Source of the DNA: Terriglobia bacterium | GTDB lineage: Bacteria; Acidobacteriota; Terriglobia; Bryobacterales; Bryobacteraceae | Assembly: GCA_020073305.1 (NCBI GenBank) | Contig: JAIQFK010000012.1 | Coordinates: 62,001-126,000, forward strand | Direction: 5' to 3' | Length of the DNA: 64,000 nucleotides | Part shown: positions 42,601 through 51,046 of the stretch, one piece after another | How the letters are laid out: every line of letters starts with the position of its first letter | Position numbering within the stretch: the stretch's first letter is position 1 | Notes under the pieces: model-generated | Told to the model about the DNA's origin: nothing | What the model saw: only the letters and a program-made list of their open reading frames with translations | Databases searched by the model: none | Made by a program: the position numbers and the translations under genes

Positions 42601-43396
42601 AGATGGGGTATCCGTGGATCAGCATGAAAGTCCGGCGCCAGCGCGTCTTGGTGAAGAAGTGCTGCACCAGATCGACGAAGTGGCCGGCGGTGAAATCGAC
42701 CAGATCCTCGGTGGGTGCGTCATACGACCAGTACACCAACAGCGGCTTACCCTTGATGTTTTCTCGCGGCACGAATCCCCAATAGCGGCTGTCCGCCGAA
42801 TTGTCGCGGTTGTCGCCCATGGCGAAATAATGTCCGGGCGGCACTACCACCTCGCCATTCACCACGTGATGCTCCAGCATATCCAGGGCGGGCGGCGGCA
42901 GGTTCACATCGGGGGTGCCGGGAAAATTATCGCGGTACACATTGACGTAGCTCGACTTGTGAACCTTGTATGGCTCATCCAGCTTTTTTCCATTCAAGTA
43001 GACCTGCTTATTCACCAGGTGGATGCGGTCGCCCGGAACTCCGATCACCCGTTTCACATAGTCTTCTTTGATGTTCATGGGATACCGAAACACGATGATG
43101 TCGCCGCGCTTCACCTGGTCGTAAGGCAGCAGATGCCCTGTCAGCCTGCCGGCCGGCGCATAGGCCATGCGGTCGACGATGAGATGATCGCCGACCAGGA
43201 GGTTGTCTTCCATCGAAGACGTCGGAATCACGAAGGGCTGGGCGATCGTGCCGGTGGCGAAGATCAGGATAATGAAATTGAAGGTCCACTCCGCCACGCC
43301 GCGTGAGAACGCATCGCCCGCGGGCCTGGGTTTCGGACTTGGCGTTCCCGCGCGAGGCGCAACGGCTGTCTGCCTTTTTGGATTCTTCCGGCTCAT
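42599..43396 (-). CDS. lepB: Signal peptidase I
   Basis: This membrane-bound serine protease removes signal peptides from exported proteins. The 265-residue protein has one N-terminal anchor (TFNFIILIFATGTIAQPF), the catalytic serine in VIPTSSMEDNLLVGD, the catalytic lysine in DYVKRVIGVPGDRI, and the box E segment FAMGDNRDNSADSRYWGFV. ATG 43396 is chosen over ATG 43411, since TAGGA stands seven nucleotides before it. It is divergent from lpxD. Confidence 0.95.
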   Translation of the reverse strand: MSRKNPKRQTAVAPRAGTPSPKPRPAGDAFSRGVAEWTFNFIILIFATGTIAQPFVIPTSSMEDNLLVGDHLIVDRMAYAPAGRLTGHLLPYDQVKRGDIIVFRYPMNIKEDYVKRVIGVPGDRIHLVNKQVYLNGKKLDEPYKVHKSSYVNVYRDNFPGTPDVNLPPPALDMLEHHVVNGEVVVPPGHYFAMGDNRDNSADSRYWGFVPRENIKGKPLLVYWSYDAPTEDLVDFTAGHFVDLVQHFFTKTRWRRTFMLIHGYPI

Positions 43397-43469
43397 GAGC
43401 GTCCTACCCATTTATACCGCACCACGGATCGGATGATTCGGCCGAAGCGTGCCGCGATACAGTGTTAAC

Positions 43470-44495
43470 ATGCGTGTCAGGGAATTAGCCGAGTGGCTCG
43501 GCGCAACCTTTGAAGGGGACGGCGAAAAAGAGCTGACGGGAGTCCAGTCGCTCGAAAGCGCCGGGGGGCAGGACCTTTCCTTCGTTTCCAGCATGAGGGC
43601 GCTTGGCCAGGCCGAGGCGTCGGCGGCCGGGTGTCTGATCGTGCCGGTGGAGTTTCCGCCGGGCCGGACGGTGATTCGCGCCAATGCTCCGCGAACGGCT
43701 TTCGCCCGCGCAGTAAGCCGCATGATCCCGCCGCCGCCTCGGCAGCCGGGCATAGATCCCACGGCGGTGGTGAGCCCGCAGGCGGAAATTGGCGAGAATG
43801 TCGAGATCGGACCGCATGCCAGTATCGGAGAAGGCACGCGCATCGAATCCGACTGCCGCATCGGGGCGGGCTGCGCGATCGGCCGGCGCGTGGTGGTGGG
43901 ACACCATAGCGTGCTGCATGCGCATGTAACCATCTACGACGACGTGGACGTCGGCAGCCACGTCATCCTGCATGCGGGCAGCGTGATTGGCGCGGATGGA
44001 TTCGGCTTTGTCCTGGATGGCGAACGCTACCAGAAGTTTCCTCAGATCGGGCGTGTGGAGATCGGAGACCACGTCGAAATCGGCGCGAATTCGTGTGTGG
44101 ACCGCGCTGCGCTGGGCGCCACGCGCATCGGCGAGGGAACCAAGCTCGATAACATGGTTCACGTGGGCCACAATTGCCGCATTGGGCGGCACGTGGTAGT
44201 GGCGGCACAAACCGGTTTCTCGGGCGGAGTGGTGGTGGACGACTACGCGGTCATCGGCGGGCAGGTGGGAATCGGCGACAAGGCGCGCATCGAATCCCAC
44301 GCCGTACTGGGCTCCGGCTGCGGCATTTTGACTTCCAAGATTGTGCGCGCCGGACAGGTGATGTGGGGAACGCCCGCGCGGCCGCTCAAACAACATCTGG
44401 AGCAACTCGCCAACCTGGCGCGGTTGCCCGAGATGCGGCACGAACTGGCCGATTTGAAGCGCCGCCTGGCGGAACTGACGAAAGTGAACCCTTGA
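43470..44495 (+). CDS. lpxD: UDP-3-O-acylglucosamine N-acyltransferase
   Basis: The enzyme adds the second 3-hydroxyacyl chain in lipid A synthesis. The 341-residue protein starts at ATG 43470 with the N-terminal uridine-binding domain (MRVRELAEWLGATFEGDGEK) and continues as a hexapeptide-repeat helix with GSVIGADGFGFVLDG, the catalytic histidine in MVHVGHNCRIGRHVV, and the GGQVGIGDKARI turn. The GTG at 43449 is an unneeded upstream start. The stop overlaps the next start (TGATG). Confidence 0.95.
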   Translation: MRVRELAEWLGATFEGDGEKELTGVQSLESAGGQDLSFVSSMRALGQAEASAAGCLIVPVEFPPGRTVIRANAPRTAFARAVSRMIPPPPRQPGIDPTAVVSPQAEIGENVEIGPHASIGEGTRIESDCRIGAGCAIGRRVVVGHHSVLHAHVTIYDDVDVGSHVILHAGSVIGADGFGFVLDGERYQKFPQIGRVEIGDHVEIGANSCVDRAALGATRIGEGTKLDNMVHVGHNCRIGRHVVVAAQTGFSGGVVVDDYAVIGGQVGIGDKARIESHAVLGSGCGILTSKIVRAGQVMWGTPARPLKQHLEQLANLARLPEMRHELADLKRRLAELTKVNP

Positions 44496-45160
44496 TGTTG
44501 TTGGTGGTGGGCGGGCACACGCGCAACATCGGAAAAACTTCGGTAGCCGCCGGGTTGATTGCGGCCACTCGGGAATTAAACTGGACCGCGGTCAAGATCA
44601 CCCAGTTCGGCCATGGCACCTGTTCGAGTGAAGGCGAAGCGTGTGAATGCGCCGTGGAGGACCCCGCGCATCCCTTTGCCGTTACCGAGGAACACGACCG
44701 GGCGAGCGGCACCGATAGCAGCCGGTTTCTCGCCGCGGGCGCGCAACGTTCCTACTGGGTGCGCACGGCGGCGGGGCAACTCGGACACGCGTTGCCAGCG
44801 CTAGGCCGGATCTTCGACTCGAGCGTCCACGCCATGGTCGAATCCAACAGCATCCTGCAGTTCGTTCGGCCGGAGATCTACCTCGCCGTGCTGGATTTTG
44901 TGGCCGAGGACTTCAAACCAACCGGCTTGAAGTACCTGGACCGCGCCGATGCGGTGGTGCTGATCCGGCGCGGCGCGGAACGGGAGCGGTGGACGGGCGT
45001 GGCACGAAAACTTTGGGATTCAAAGCCGCGTTTCTACGTTGAGCCGCCTCAGTACGTGACGGAGGCCATGGCTGCCTGGGTGAGGGGGCGCGCCAACTCT
45101 TCGGCGACCTCTTCGCGCGGCTTGCCCGGCGGGACTTCGGAGAGAACGGAACGCCCCTGA
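44495..45160 (+). CDS. P-loop NTPase of unknown function (MobB-like)
   Basis: The 221-residue protein begins directly with a Walker A motif (LLVVGGHTRNIGKTSVAAGL), as in MobB-type GTPases that act in molybdopterin cofactor maturation. A cysteine-rich loop follows (HGTCSSEGEACECA), then HAMVESNSILQFVRPEIYLAVLDF at the place of Walker B. It overlaps lpxD by one nucleotide (TGATG). The last 37 codons overlap the end of the opposite-strand gene at 45049 and lack clear coding character. Function unknown. Confidence 0.75.
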   Translation: MLLVVGGHTRNIGKTSVAAGLIAATRELNWTAVKITQFGHGTCSSEGEACECAVEDPAHPFAVTEEHDRASGTDSSRFLAAGAQRSYWVRTAAGQLGHALPALGRIFDSSVHAMVESNSILQFVRPEIYLAVLDFVAEDFKPTGLKYLDRADAVVLIRRGAERERWTGVARKLWDSKPRFYVEPPQYVTEAMAAWVRGRANSSATSSRGLPGGTSERTERP

Positions 45161-45378
45161 GCCGACAACTGCCTGCGGAGTGTGACCAGTCCTTCGCGAA
45201 GGATTTGATCGGCATGGTCGATTTCAGAATGCATCATGCGCAACTGCTCGTGCACGCGGACATCCTCGGCCGAGGTGATGAGATCCAGGTAGGCGGCCAG
45301 CGCTTCCAAAACGCTGAGAGGCTGTCGTAACTGATGAGCAAAATCCGCCAGGACGTCTTCACAATGCAATCGCGACAC
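45049..45378 (-). CDS. Stand-alone histidine kinase dimerisation domain protein
   Basis: The 109-residue protein contains an H-box like that of HisKA domains, DVLADFAHQLRQPLSVLEALAAYLD, and a second helix with MHSEIDHADQILREGL, but no ATP-binding domain. It could be a phosphotransfer protein or a partner of a kinase. I choose GTG 45378, because AGGAGG stands seven nucleotides upstream; GTG 45384 is too close. It overlaps the tail of the MobB-like gene by 112 bp in the antisense direction. Confidence 0.65.
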   Translation of the reverse strand: MSRLHCEDVLADFAHQLRQPLSVLEALAAYLDLITSAEDVRVHEQLRMMHSEIDHADQILREGLVTLRRQLSAQGRSVLSEVPPGKPREEVAEELARPLTQAAMASVTY

Positions 45379-45492
45379 AGCCACGCCTCCTATTCAATTT
45401 ATGGGGAGGTACAAAATCAGGATGTTAAGGGTTCCGGGAAATGATTATAGCGCAGACGCGACCCGTGGCAAGAACTTTTTTTCAGCGGCGGT

Positions 45493-45702
45493 TTAAGCGG
45501 GCCGAATGCGCGCTTCGGGCACTTCAATTTCCTTCAGGCCCTTGAACGAGAAGAGCAGGCTCACCAGATATGCGGGCGGCTCGTCAGTGGTTTTTCGCAC
45601 GACGGTGGCCACGGCATCGGTGACCGCGGCGTGAAATGTGACTCCTTGAATCATCAAACCGGCCAGATTCACGCGCACGCGCTGATTGGCTGCGAAAGGC
45701 AT
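45493..45702 (-). CDS. Small beta-rich protein of unknown function
   Basis: A 69-residue frame from ATG 45702 gives MPFAANQRVRVNLAGLMIQG, then HAAVTDAVATVVRK and PAYLVSLLFSFKGLKEIEVP, ending ARIRPA. This is a compact beta-barrel-like composition similar to other short acidobacterial proteins I remember only as hypothetical. The frame is open further upstream, but those residues lack coding character. It ends 113 nt upstream of the HisKA-like gene. Confidence 0.5.
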   Translation of the reverse strand: MPFAANQRVRVNLAGLMIQGVTFHAAVTDAVATVVRKTTDEPPAYLVSLLFSFKGLKEIEVPEARIRPA

Positions 45703-46065
45703 GTCCCGAACTCGATTCTGACGCCCTGAGCGGCGAATAACAAGCGTCCTCATCATGCCATGATGTGAGGTCGCGCACCGCAATGCGTGACCGCGTCAAT
45801 CGCGCGGCCTCCGGAGTGGCTGCAGCGCGCGTGGGCACGTGGGAGCGTCCGTGCTGGCGGGAAGACGTGAAAGCATGAGAAGCAGTCTGCGCGTCATCGC
45901 AGCCGGACGTGGCGGATATTTTCGTAGTAAGGTTTCCGGTGCGTTGGTGGCATTTACACTTGGTGATTGAGTTATCCTACCCAAAGTTAACTCGCTGCGA
46001 ATTATTGCTTATTGATAACCAGTTGCAGTATTAACTCGGAGACGTCCTATCTCTATAATGGCGGC
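45703..46065. other. Intergenic region upstream of hybrid kinase 1
   Basis: The left half is GC-rich and carries no gene I can support. The right half (about 45960-46060) is clearly AT-richer than its surroundings, contains the word TTAACTCG twice (near 45987 and 46031) and ends with TATAAT at 46054-46059. It looks like the promoter region for the kinase gene. Confidence 0.5.
46031..46059 (+). promoter_or_regulatory. Candidate sigma-70 type promoter of hybrid kinase 1
   Basis: A perfect TATAAT box at 46054-46059 is preceded at 17 nt by TTAACT, a weak -35. It lies in the AT-rich stretch just before the kinase frame. If used, transcription would begin near 46066, which argues against the TTG start at 46012. 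Confidence 0.4.
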
Positions 46066-48537
46066 GTGGGTCACAAGTACTATAACTATTCTCTTAATAC
46101 CTCCACCTCCGGTAACACCGGCTTACGCACTTCCGCAGCGCATCGGCACTGGAACCTGCTACCACTTATCCTGGCGGTATGCGGCTGGTGCGCAACATTA
46201 TTGCTCTGCCGCGTTATGCTGTCACGCGAGAGCGCTCAGGTAGCGGAAACAGCGGTACTGGCCTCACACAATATTCAGAGCAAGATCATTTCGAGCATCA
46301 GTACCTACATCGCTCCGTTAGAAGCATTGGTGGCCCGATGGGGAGCGGACCCGGATCCCTGGCAACCGGAATGGAAGTCCGAAGCCGAACAACTCCATGA
46401 GCGTTACCCAGCACTCGAGTCTATTCAATGGGTAGACGCATCCTACACGTCGCGATGGGAAGTCCCATCCCAAAAGCTTCACGACCGCGCGCTACGACAG
46501 GAGATTAACAGAGCGCGAGACGCGGGCAAGACGGTTGTGGTACCCAGTGCGGGCAACCAGTCTTTATTGATCTTGATCCCGATTTCCCGCCATGGAAGTT
46601 TCGCGGGATGCGTGATCGCGACACTGGCTACGGAACAATGGCTGCATTCGACCATCGATCCTGAAGTTCCCAAAGGCTACACGGCCATGCTCTCGCATGG
46701 GGATGAGCAACTCTACATGCGGCATGCCTCATCCGTGCCCAACGTATCGCGCTACCTGTCTGAAGCCAGCGTAAACTTTTACGGCCTGCCCCTGGTGGTG
46801 CGCGTCTGGCCCACCCCGGATGAGTGGGCAGAACCGCGGAACGTGCTCCTGGCGTTGAGCCTGGTCATCGGCCTGTTGATTTATGCCAGTGGAGCGCTGG
46901 CCGTGGTGGCGCATCGTCGAGCTAGAACCGTCGAGTGGGCCAAGCACCAGATGGCGGAGCAGCAGGAACACTTGCGCGAGGCGAATGAATGGCTGCAGAC
47001 GGTGATCCAGGCCGCCCCGTTTGCCATTGTGGCGGTCGATCCGGCGGGGATCGTCCGGAGTTGGAACTCGGCCGCGGAAAGTATGTTCGGGTGGTCAGCC
47101 GCGGAGGCGATCGGCAGGATTCCACCCTTCGTAACCGACGAGCGGATGGAGGAATTCCAGGACAAGGTAGAACGCGCATCGCGCGGCGAATTGATCTCCC
47201 GACTCGAACGGCGGCGGCAGCAGAAGAACGGAAGCACGATCGATGTTGCCATCTGGACGGCGCCGCTGCGGGATGCAGCCGGTTCGACCACCAGCGTCAT
47301 TCTAGCGATCACGGACATCAGCGAGCACAAAAAGCTCGAAGAGCAGCTCCGCCATTCCCAAAAGATGGAGGCGGTGGGCCGACTGGCGGGAGGCGTGGCA
47401 CACGATTTCAATAACCTGCTGACCATCATCAACGGTTATGGACACATGATGATGAATACGCTGGGCCCACAGGATCGCCTTCGGTCCCATGCCGAACAAA
47501 TCCTCAAAGCGGGCAATCAAGCAGCCGCTCTGACTTCACAACTGCTCGCTTTCAGCCGCCGGCAAATGATCCAGCCGAAGCCGGTGGAACTGAATCACGT
47601 GATCACCAACCTGGAAAAAATGCTGAGGCGGGTGATTGGCGAAGATATCGTCCTCCACACGTTGCTGAGCGAGGAACTGGACTACGTGAAGGCAGACCCG
47701 AACCAGATGGAACAAGTGCTCATCAACCTGGTTGCCAATGCACGCGACGCGATGCCGCAAGGTGGGGCGCTGACCATTTCGACCAGGAATGTGAAGCTGG
47801 AGGCGCCCTTACGGTGCGAAGGCAACGAGATCCCACCGGGGTGCTACGTCGAGCTCGCAGTCTCTGATACCGGTGAAGGCATGGACGAGGAGACCCGCAG
47901 CCACCTCTTCGAGCCCTTCTTCACCACCAAGGAACGCGGCAAAGGCACCGGGCTTGGGCTGTCCAGCGTGTACGGAAGCATACGTCAAAATGGAGGCGGC
48001 ATTGTGGTGCACAGCGAGCGCGGCCGCGGGGCCGAATTCCTCATCTACCTGCCGCAGATTGAGGAACCGGTATCGACCACAAAGATCGAGCCCTCCACGA
48101 ACGGAATCCATCGCGGGTGTGAGACGATTCTGCTGGTGGAAGACGAGGCTGAACTGCGCAAGATGCTGCGGGAGTCCCTTGTGTGCGCGGGTTATCGCGT
48201 GCTTGAGGCCAAAGATGGCACCGATGCACTCCGAACATGGGAGCGGGAAGCGGGTTCCATCGACCTGCTGCTGACCGATGTCGTTATGCCACTGCTCAAC
48301 GGGCGCGAGCTGGCTAAACGCCTGATTTCGATGGCACCGCATCTCCAGGTGATTTACATTTCCGGCTACGCAGATGATGTGCTCGCCTACCATGGCACGC
48401 TCGCGCCCGGCACCGTGCTGATGCAGAAACCTTTTTCCCCGGCCGAGCTGATGCTGAAGGTACGCGAGGTACTCGACACACGGAAACAGGGACCTCCCTC
48501 GCCGCACCGGCCGGCCTACCAGCAAGCACGCGTCTAG
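46066..48537 (+). CDS. Membrane-bound hybrid sensor histidine kinase 1
   Basis: The protein (about 823 residues) has a first membrane helix (LLPLILAVCGWCATLLLCRVM), a periplasmic sensor of about 200 residues, a second helix (VLLALSLVIGLLIYASGALAVV), a PAS domain (WLQTVIQAAPFAIVAVDPAGI...), HisKA with the phospho-histidine in GRLAGGVAHDFNNLLT, the ATP-binding domain (NLVANARDAMPQ, SDTGEGMDEE, GKGTGLGLSSVYG) and a receiver domain (LLTDVVMP). The start is uncertain: no ATG precedes the first helix; GTG 46066 or TTG 46012 are possible. It is paralogous to the kinase at 56002. The output partner is unknown. Confidence 0.88.
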   Translation: MGHKYYNYSLNTSTSGNTGLRTSAAHRHWNLLPLILAVCGWCATLLLCRVMLSRESAQVAETAVLASHNIQSKIISSISTYIAPLEALVARWGADPDPWQPEWKSEAEQLHERYPALESIQWVDASYTSRWEVPSQKLHDRALRQEINRARDAGKTVVVPSAGNQSLLILIPISRHGSFAGCVIATLATEQWLHSTIDPEVPKGYTAMLSHGDEQLYMRHASSVPNVSRYLSEASVNFYGLPLVVRVWPTPDEWAEPRNVLLALSLVIGLLIYASGALAVVAHRRARTVEWAKHQMAEQQEHLREANEWLQTVIQAAPFAIVAVDPAGIVRSWNSAAESMFGWSAAEAIGRIPPFVTDERMEEFQDKVERASRGELISRLERRRQQKNGSTIDVAIWTAPLRDAAGSTTSVILAITDISEHKKLEEQLRHSQKMEAVGRLAGGVAHDFNNLLTIINGYGHMMMNTLGPQDRLRSHAEQILKAGNQAAALTSQLLAFSRRQMIQPKPVELNHVITNLEKMLRRVIGEDIVLHTLLSEELDYVKADPNQMEQVLINLVANARDAMPQGGALTISTRNVKLEAPLRCEGNEIPPGCYVELAVSDTGEGMDEETRSHLFEPFFTTKERGKGTGLGLSSVYGSIRQNGGGIVVHSERGRGAEFLIYLPQIEEPVSTTKIEPSTNGIHRGCETILLVEDEAELRKMLRESLVCAGYRVLEAKDGTDALRTWEREAGSIDLLLTDVVMPLLNGRELAKRLISMAPHLQVIYISGYADDVLAYHGTLAPGTVLMQKPFSPAELMLKVREVLDTRKQGPPSPHRPAYQQARV

Positions 48538-48568
48538 CGCAACAGCTTGTTTCGAGTAAGCTGGAGTT

Positions 48569-49240
48569 ATGGGCTCCGGCCGTCTGCGAGCTTGCGCAAC
48601 GACCCTGTTTCTCGCCGGAATTCTGGGTCCGGCTGAGGTATCCGCCTGCCTGGGCCAAGACCGAGGATGGGAACTGGGCGCTGCCGGCGGCTTCGGGTTT
48701 ATTCAAAATGCCACGATCAGTAATCCAACCGGAAGTGTGACCGCCGGCATCGACAACCGGTTCGCACTCAGCGCCGTCGTTGATCAGGATTTATACCGGC
48801 ACCTTAGCGGAGAACTGCGCTACACCTTTCGCGACGACGACTTGGTTTTGAAAAGCGGCGGTCAGAAGGCGAACATGGATGGCGACTCCCATCTCATCCA
48901 CTACGATTTGCTGGTTCAAGTGCGCGGAAGAAGTTCGCGCATACGCCCCTATGTGGCAGCGGGCGCCGGCATCCGCCTTTTCCGCGGAACGGGCCGGGAA
49001 GACCCAAACCAGCCTTTCCGTGACTTTGCCTTTGTGACGAAGGCCAACGAGGTCAAGCCGCTGATCAGCGTGGGCGGCGGGGTCAAGGTGACTCTGTTCA
49101 GGCACACCGTTGTTCGCCTGGATTTCCGCGATTACCTCTCACCGTTCCCAGAGAAACTGTTCGCCGCCGCTCCTGGCGCCAAGATCCGGGGCTGGCTGTA
49201 CGACGCTGTACCGCTGGCAGGCATCAGCTTTGTTTTTTGA
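48569..49240 (+). CDS. Outer-membrane beta-barrel protein
   Basis: The 223-residue protein has a signal peptide (TTLFLAGILGPAEVSACLGQ) and then an 8-strand-type barrel pattern with alternating hydrophobic residues: WELGAAGGFGFIQNATI, LSGELRYTFRDDDL, IRPYVAAGAGIRLFRG, EVKPLISVGGGVKVTLF, ending in LAGISFVF with the terminal Phe typical of outer-membrane proteins. ATG 48569 has GGAG upstream. No enzymatic function is indicated. It follows the hybrid kinase by 31 nt and may be cotranscribed. Confidence 0.82.
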   Translation: MGSGRLRACATTLFLAGILGPAEVSACLGQDRGWELGAAGGFGFIQNATISNPTGSVTAGIDNRFALSAVVDQDLYRHLSGELRYTFRDDDLVLKSGGQKANMDGDSHLIHYDLLVQVRGRSSRIRPYVAAGAGIRLFRGTGREDPNQPFRDFAFVTKANEVKPLISVGGGVKVTLFRHTVVRLDFRDYLSPFPEKLFAAAPGAKIRGWLYDAVPLAGISFVF

Positions 49241-49250
49241 AAGGCGTCGG

Positions 49251-49643
49251 CTACTTCGCCTTCTCGCGAATCCTTTCGGTAAACCGCGCGACGTTCACAA
49301 TGAAACGTTGATGCGTGCCTTCCGCGATTTTTTCCTTTTCGTCAAAGGCCTCAACCTTGAAGTTCACGCGGCGGTCTTCGACGGACGTCACTTCGGACCG
49401 GAAGGTCACCGTCATTCCGACCGGCGTCGCCGCCAGATGGGAGACGTTGACGTGCGTGCCCACGGTGTCGTAACCGGGGTCGAGCAGCGGCAGCACCAGG
49501 CTGCGGCAGGTGTGCTCGAGCCCGAGGATCATGTTGGGAGTCGAAAGGACGCGAGCCCCGTCAGCGCCCAGAAAGCTGATGGCGACCGCTTCGGTCACAA
49601 CCAGCTTCTCTTCGCGTTTCACGCCTTCTGGTATAGTCGGCAT
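49251..49643 (-). CDS. Hotdog-fold thioesterase (FlK-like)
   Basis: The 130-residue protein resembles the fluoroacetyl-CoA thioesterase/FlK-like hotdog group: LVVTEAVAISFLGADGARVLSTPNMI, LGLEHTCRSLVLPLLDPGYDTVGTHV, NVSHLAATPVGMTVTFRSEV and the final VEAFDEKEKIAEGTHQRFIV. Such enzymes hydrolyse short acyl-CoAs. The conserved Glu/His/Thr-type residues (T35, E43, H69 region) appear present. It is five nucleotides downstream of the second TIM-barrel isomerase gene, in the same direction. Confidence 0.82.
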   Translation of the reverse strand: MPTIPEGVKREEKLVVTEAVAISFLGADGARVLSTPNMILGLEHTCRSLVLPLLDPGYDTVGTHVNVSHLAATPVGMTVTFRSEVTSVEDRRVNFKVEAFDEKEKIAEGTHQRFIVNVARFTERIREKAK

Positions 49644-49648
49644 GTCTG

Positions 49649-50479
49649 CTATCCCCGCAACCCGGCCAGCACGCCGCGCATGTAGGCGAAGGAGGCTTTC
49701 ATCCCGGTAAAAGGATTGTCTTCTTCGATCTCATATTCGAGCGACACGGTGCCCGAGTAATTCATTTTCTTCAGCTCTTTGAACATGCCGACAATGGGCA
49801 GCACGCCTTCGCCCACCGGACAGCCAGTGTCCTTGTTGATGGCGCGGAGATCCTTGATGTGGATGTCGAACAGGCGCGGCCCGGCTTCGCGGATTGACTC
49901 TACTAAGTCGGCGCCGGCTCTTGCCGCATGTCCCGCGTCGATGCAGATGCCGCAGCGCGGGTCCATGTCTTTCACGATGCGCAGAGCGCTCTGGGGCGTT
50001 GGGAAGTGCTTGTCCTCAGGGCCGTGATTGTGGATCGCAACCTTGATATTGTACTCCTTGACGAATTTCCCGATGCGCGGCATGGTCTCGGCGGTCGGGC
50101 CGATGACCATCATGGGCATGCCGCAGGCCTTTGCGTAATCGAAGTAGCGGCGCACGTCGGCATCGTCATCCTTCGTGAGGTAGATCACGCCGCCGGAAAC
50201 CACTTCGATGCCCGCATCCTGGAACTTTTTCCGGCCGTCGGCGAGCTGCCGGGGCGTGTCGTTATACGGCAGATGAAATTCCTTGACGCTCGCATAGCGG
50301 ATATTGAGGTCCTGAATCATCTTGACGGCGAGGTCGCGCTGGAACCCGCGCAGCGAGTAGGTGGCGACCGCCAGCTTGATGTCATCACCGTTATTGCCCG
50401 CTGCATCCCCCCGGGGCGGAGCCAGTCCGAGTGCCCCGGCGCCCAGCAGAAAGCCGCGCCGGCTACTTGCAACGCTCAT
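49649..50479 (-). CDS. Tat-exported sugar phosphate isomerase/epimerase 2
   Basis: The 276-residue protein carries a twin-arginine leader (SSRRGFLLGAGALGLA) and a TIM barrel of the AP-endonuclease-2 family: LAVATYSLRGF, SVKEFHLPYNDTP, VVSGGVIYLTKD, VAIHNHGPEDKHF, GICIDAGHAARAGADL, FDIHIKDL and YSGTVSLEYEIEE, which supply the metal-binding Glu, His and Asp residues. The substrate is unknown. It is transcribed towards the thioesterase gene (5 nt gap). Confidence 0.87.
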   Translation of the reverse strand: MSVASSRRGFLLGAGALGLAPPRGDAAGNNGDDIKLAVATYSLRGFQRDLAVKMIQDLNIRYASVKEFHLPYNDTPRQLADGRKKFQDAGIEVVSGGVIYLTKDDDADVRRYFDYAKACGMPMMVIGPTAETMPRIGKFVKEYNIKVAIHNHGPEDKHFPTPQSALRIVKDMDPRCGICIDAGHAARAGADLVESIREAGPRLFDIHIKDLRAINKDTGCPVGEGVLPIVGMFKELKKMNYSGTVSLEYEIEEDNPFTGMKASFAYMRGVLAGLRG

Positions 50480-50665
50480 ATGCCGATTTCCTCCCGTGAA
50501 ACCTTGATTCTACACTTGGGCGAGAGTGCCAGCGATACCGCTTTGACAGGTGCCGGGATTATTCTACCGATGGCGGCAAAAGCCCGAACCATCGGACGAA
50601 ATTTAACCATTAACCGCGACAAATGTGGGAATTACGGCATATACTGTAGATAAGAGGCTTGGAAC

Positions 50666-51046
50666 GTGGACAGCCGGACGCGGCCATCATTCCCTCACCC
50701 GAACCTGAGCGACCGGGTAAACCACAATATCGTGCAATCCGAGATCGAAGGGGGAGTCTACCTCTGGGACCTGCCTCACAAGAGCACGCTCGAGGTGGAA
50801 ACGCAGAACCGCTCCTATACGATCGTGCATTACGGCAAAGGCGAGGCGCTCATCTCGGGGCATCCCGAGTTCTGCCCGGAGCCGGTCCTGGTGAAGATTG
50901 AAGGATCCAACTGGGGCGGCTCGATGCTCAAGCCTTCCTTCGTAGGCCGGGGCATGCACCTGGAGTTTCGTCACCCCAACTACGAGCAGCCCATCATCAC
51001 CTCGCGGATCGTGGAGATCCGGCAGCGGCTTTATCCCGCGGCTTGA
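50666..51046 (+). CDS. Small conserved-looking protein of unknown function
   Basis: The 126-residue soluble protein starts at GTG 50666 with AGAGG upstream. It contains [58 protein letters not shown] and [18 protein letters not shown], a set I recall from short acidobacterial hypothetical proteins; an all-beta fold is likely. It overlaps the end of the convergent CRTAC1 gene by 50 bp. Function unknown. Confidence 0.75.
   Translation: MDSRTRPSFPHPNLSDRVNHNIVQSEIEGGVYLWDLPHKSTLEVETQNRSYTIVHYGKGEALISGHPEFCPEPVLVKIEGSNWGGSMLKPSFVGRGMHLEFRHPNYEQPIITSRIVEIRQRLYPAA

Noticed and set aside
46058-46243. ATG frame directly behind the TATAAT before hybrid kinase 1
   Set aside because: The 61-codon product has no coding character and is out of frame with the kinase; it is probably chance.
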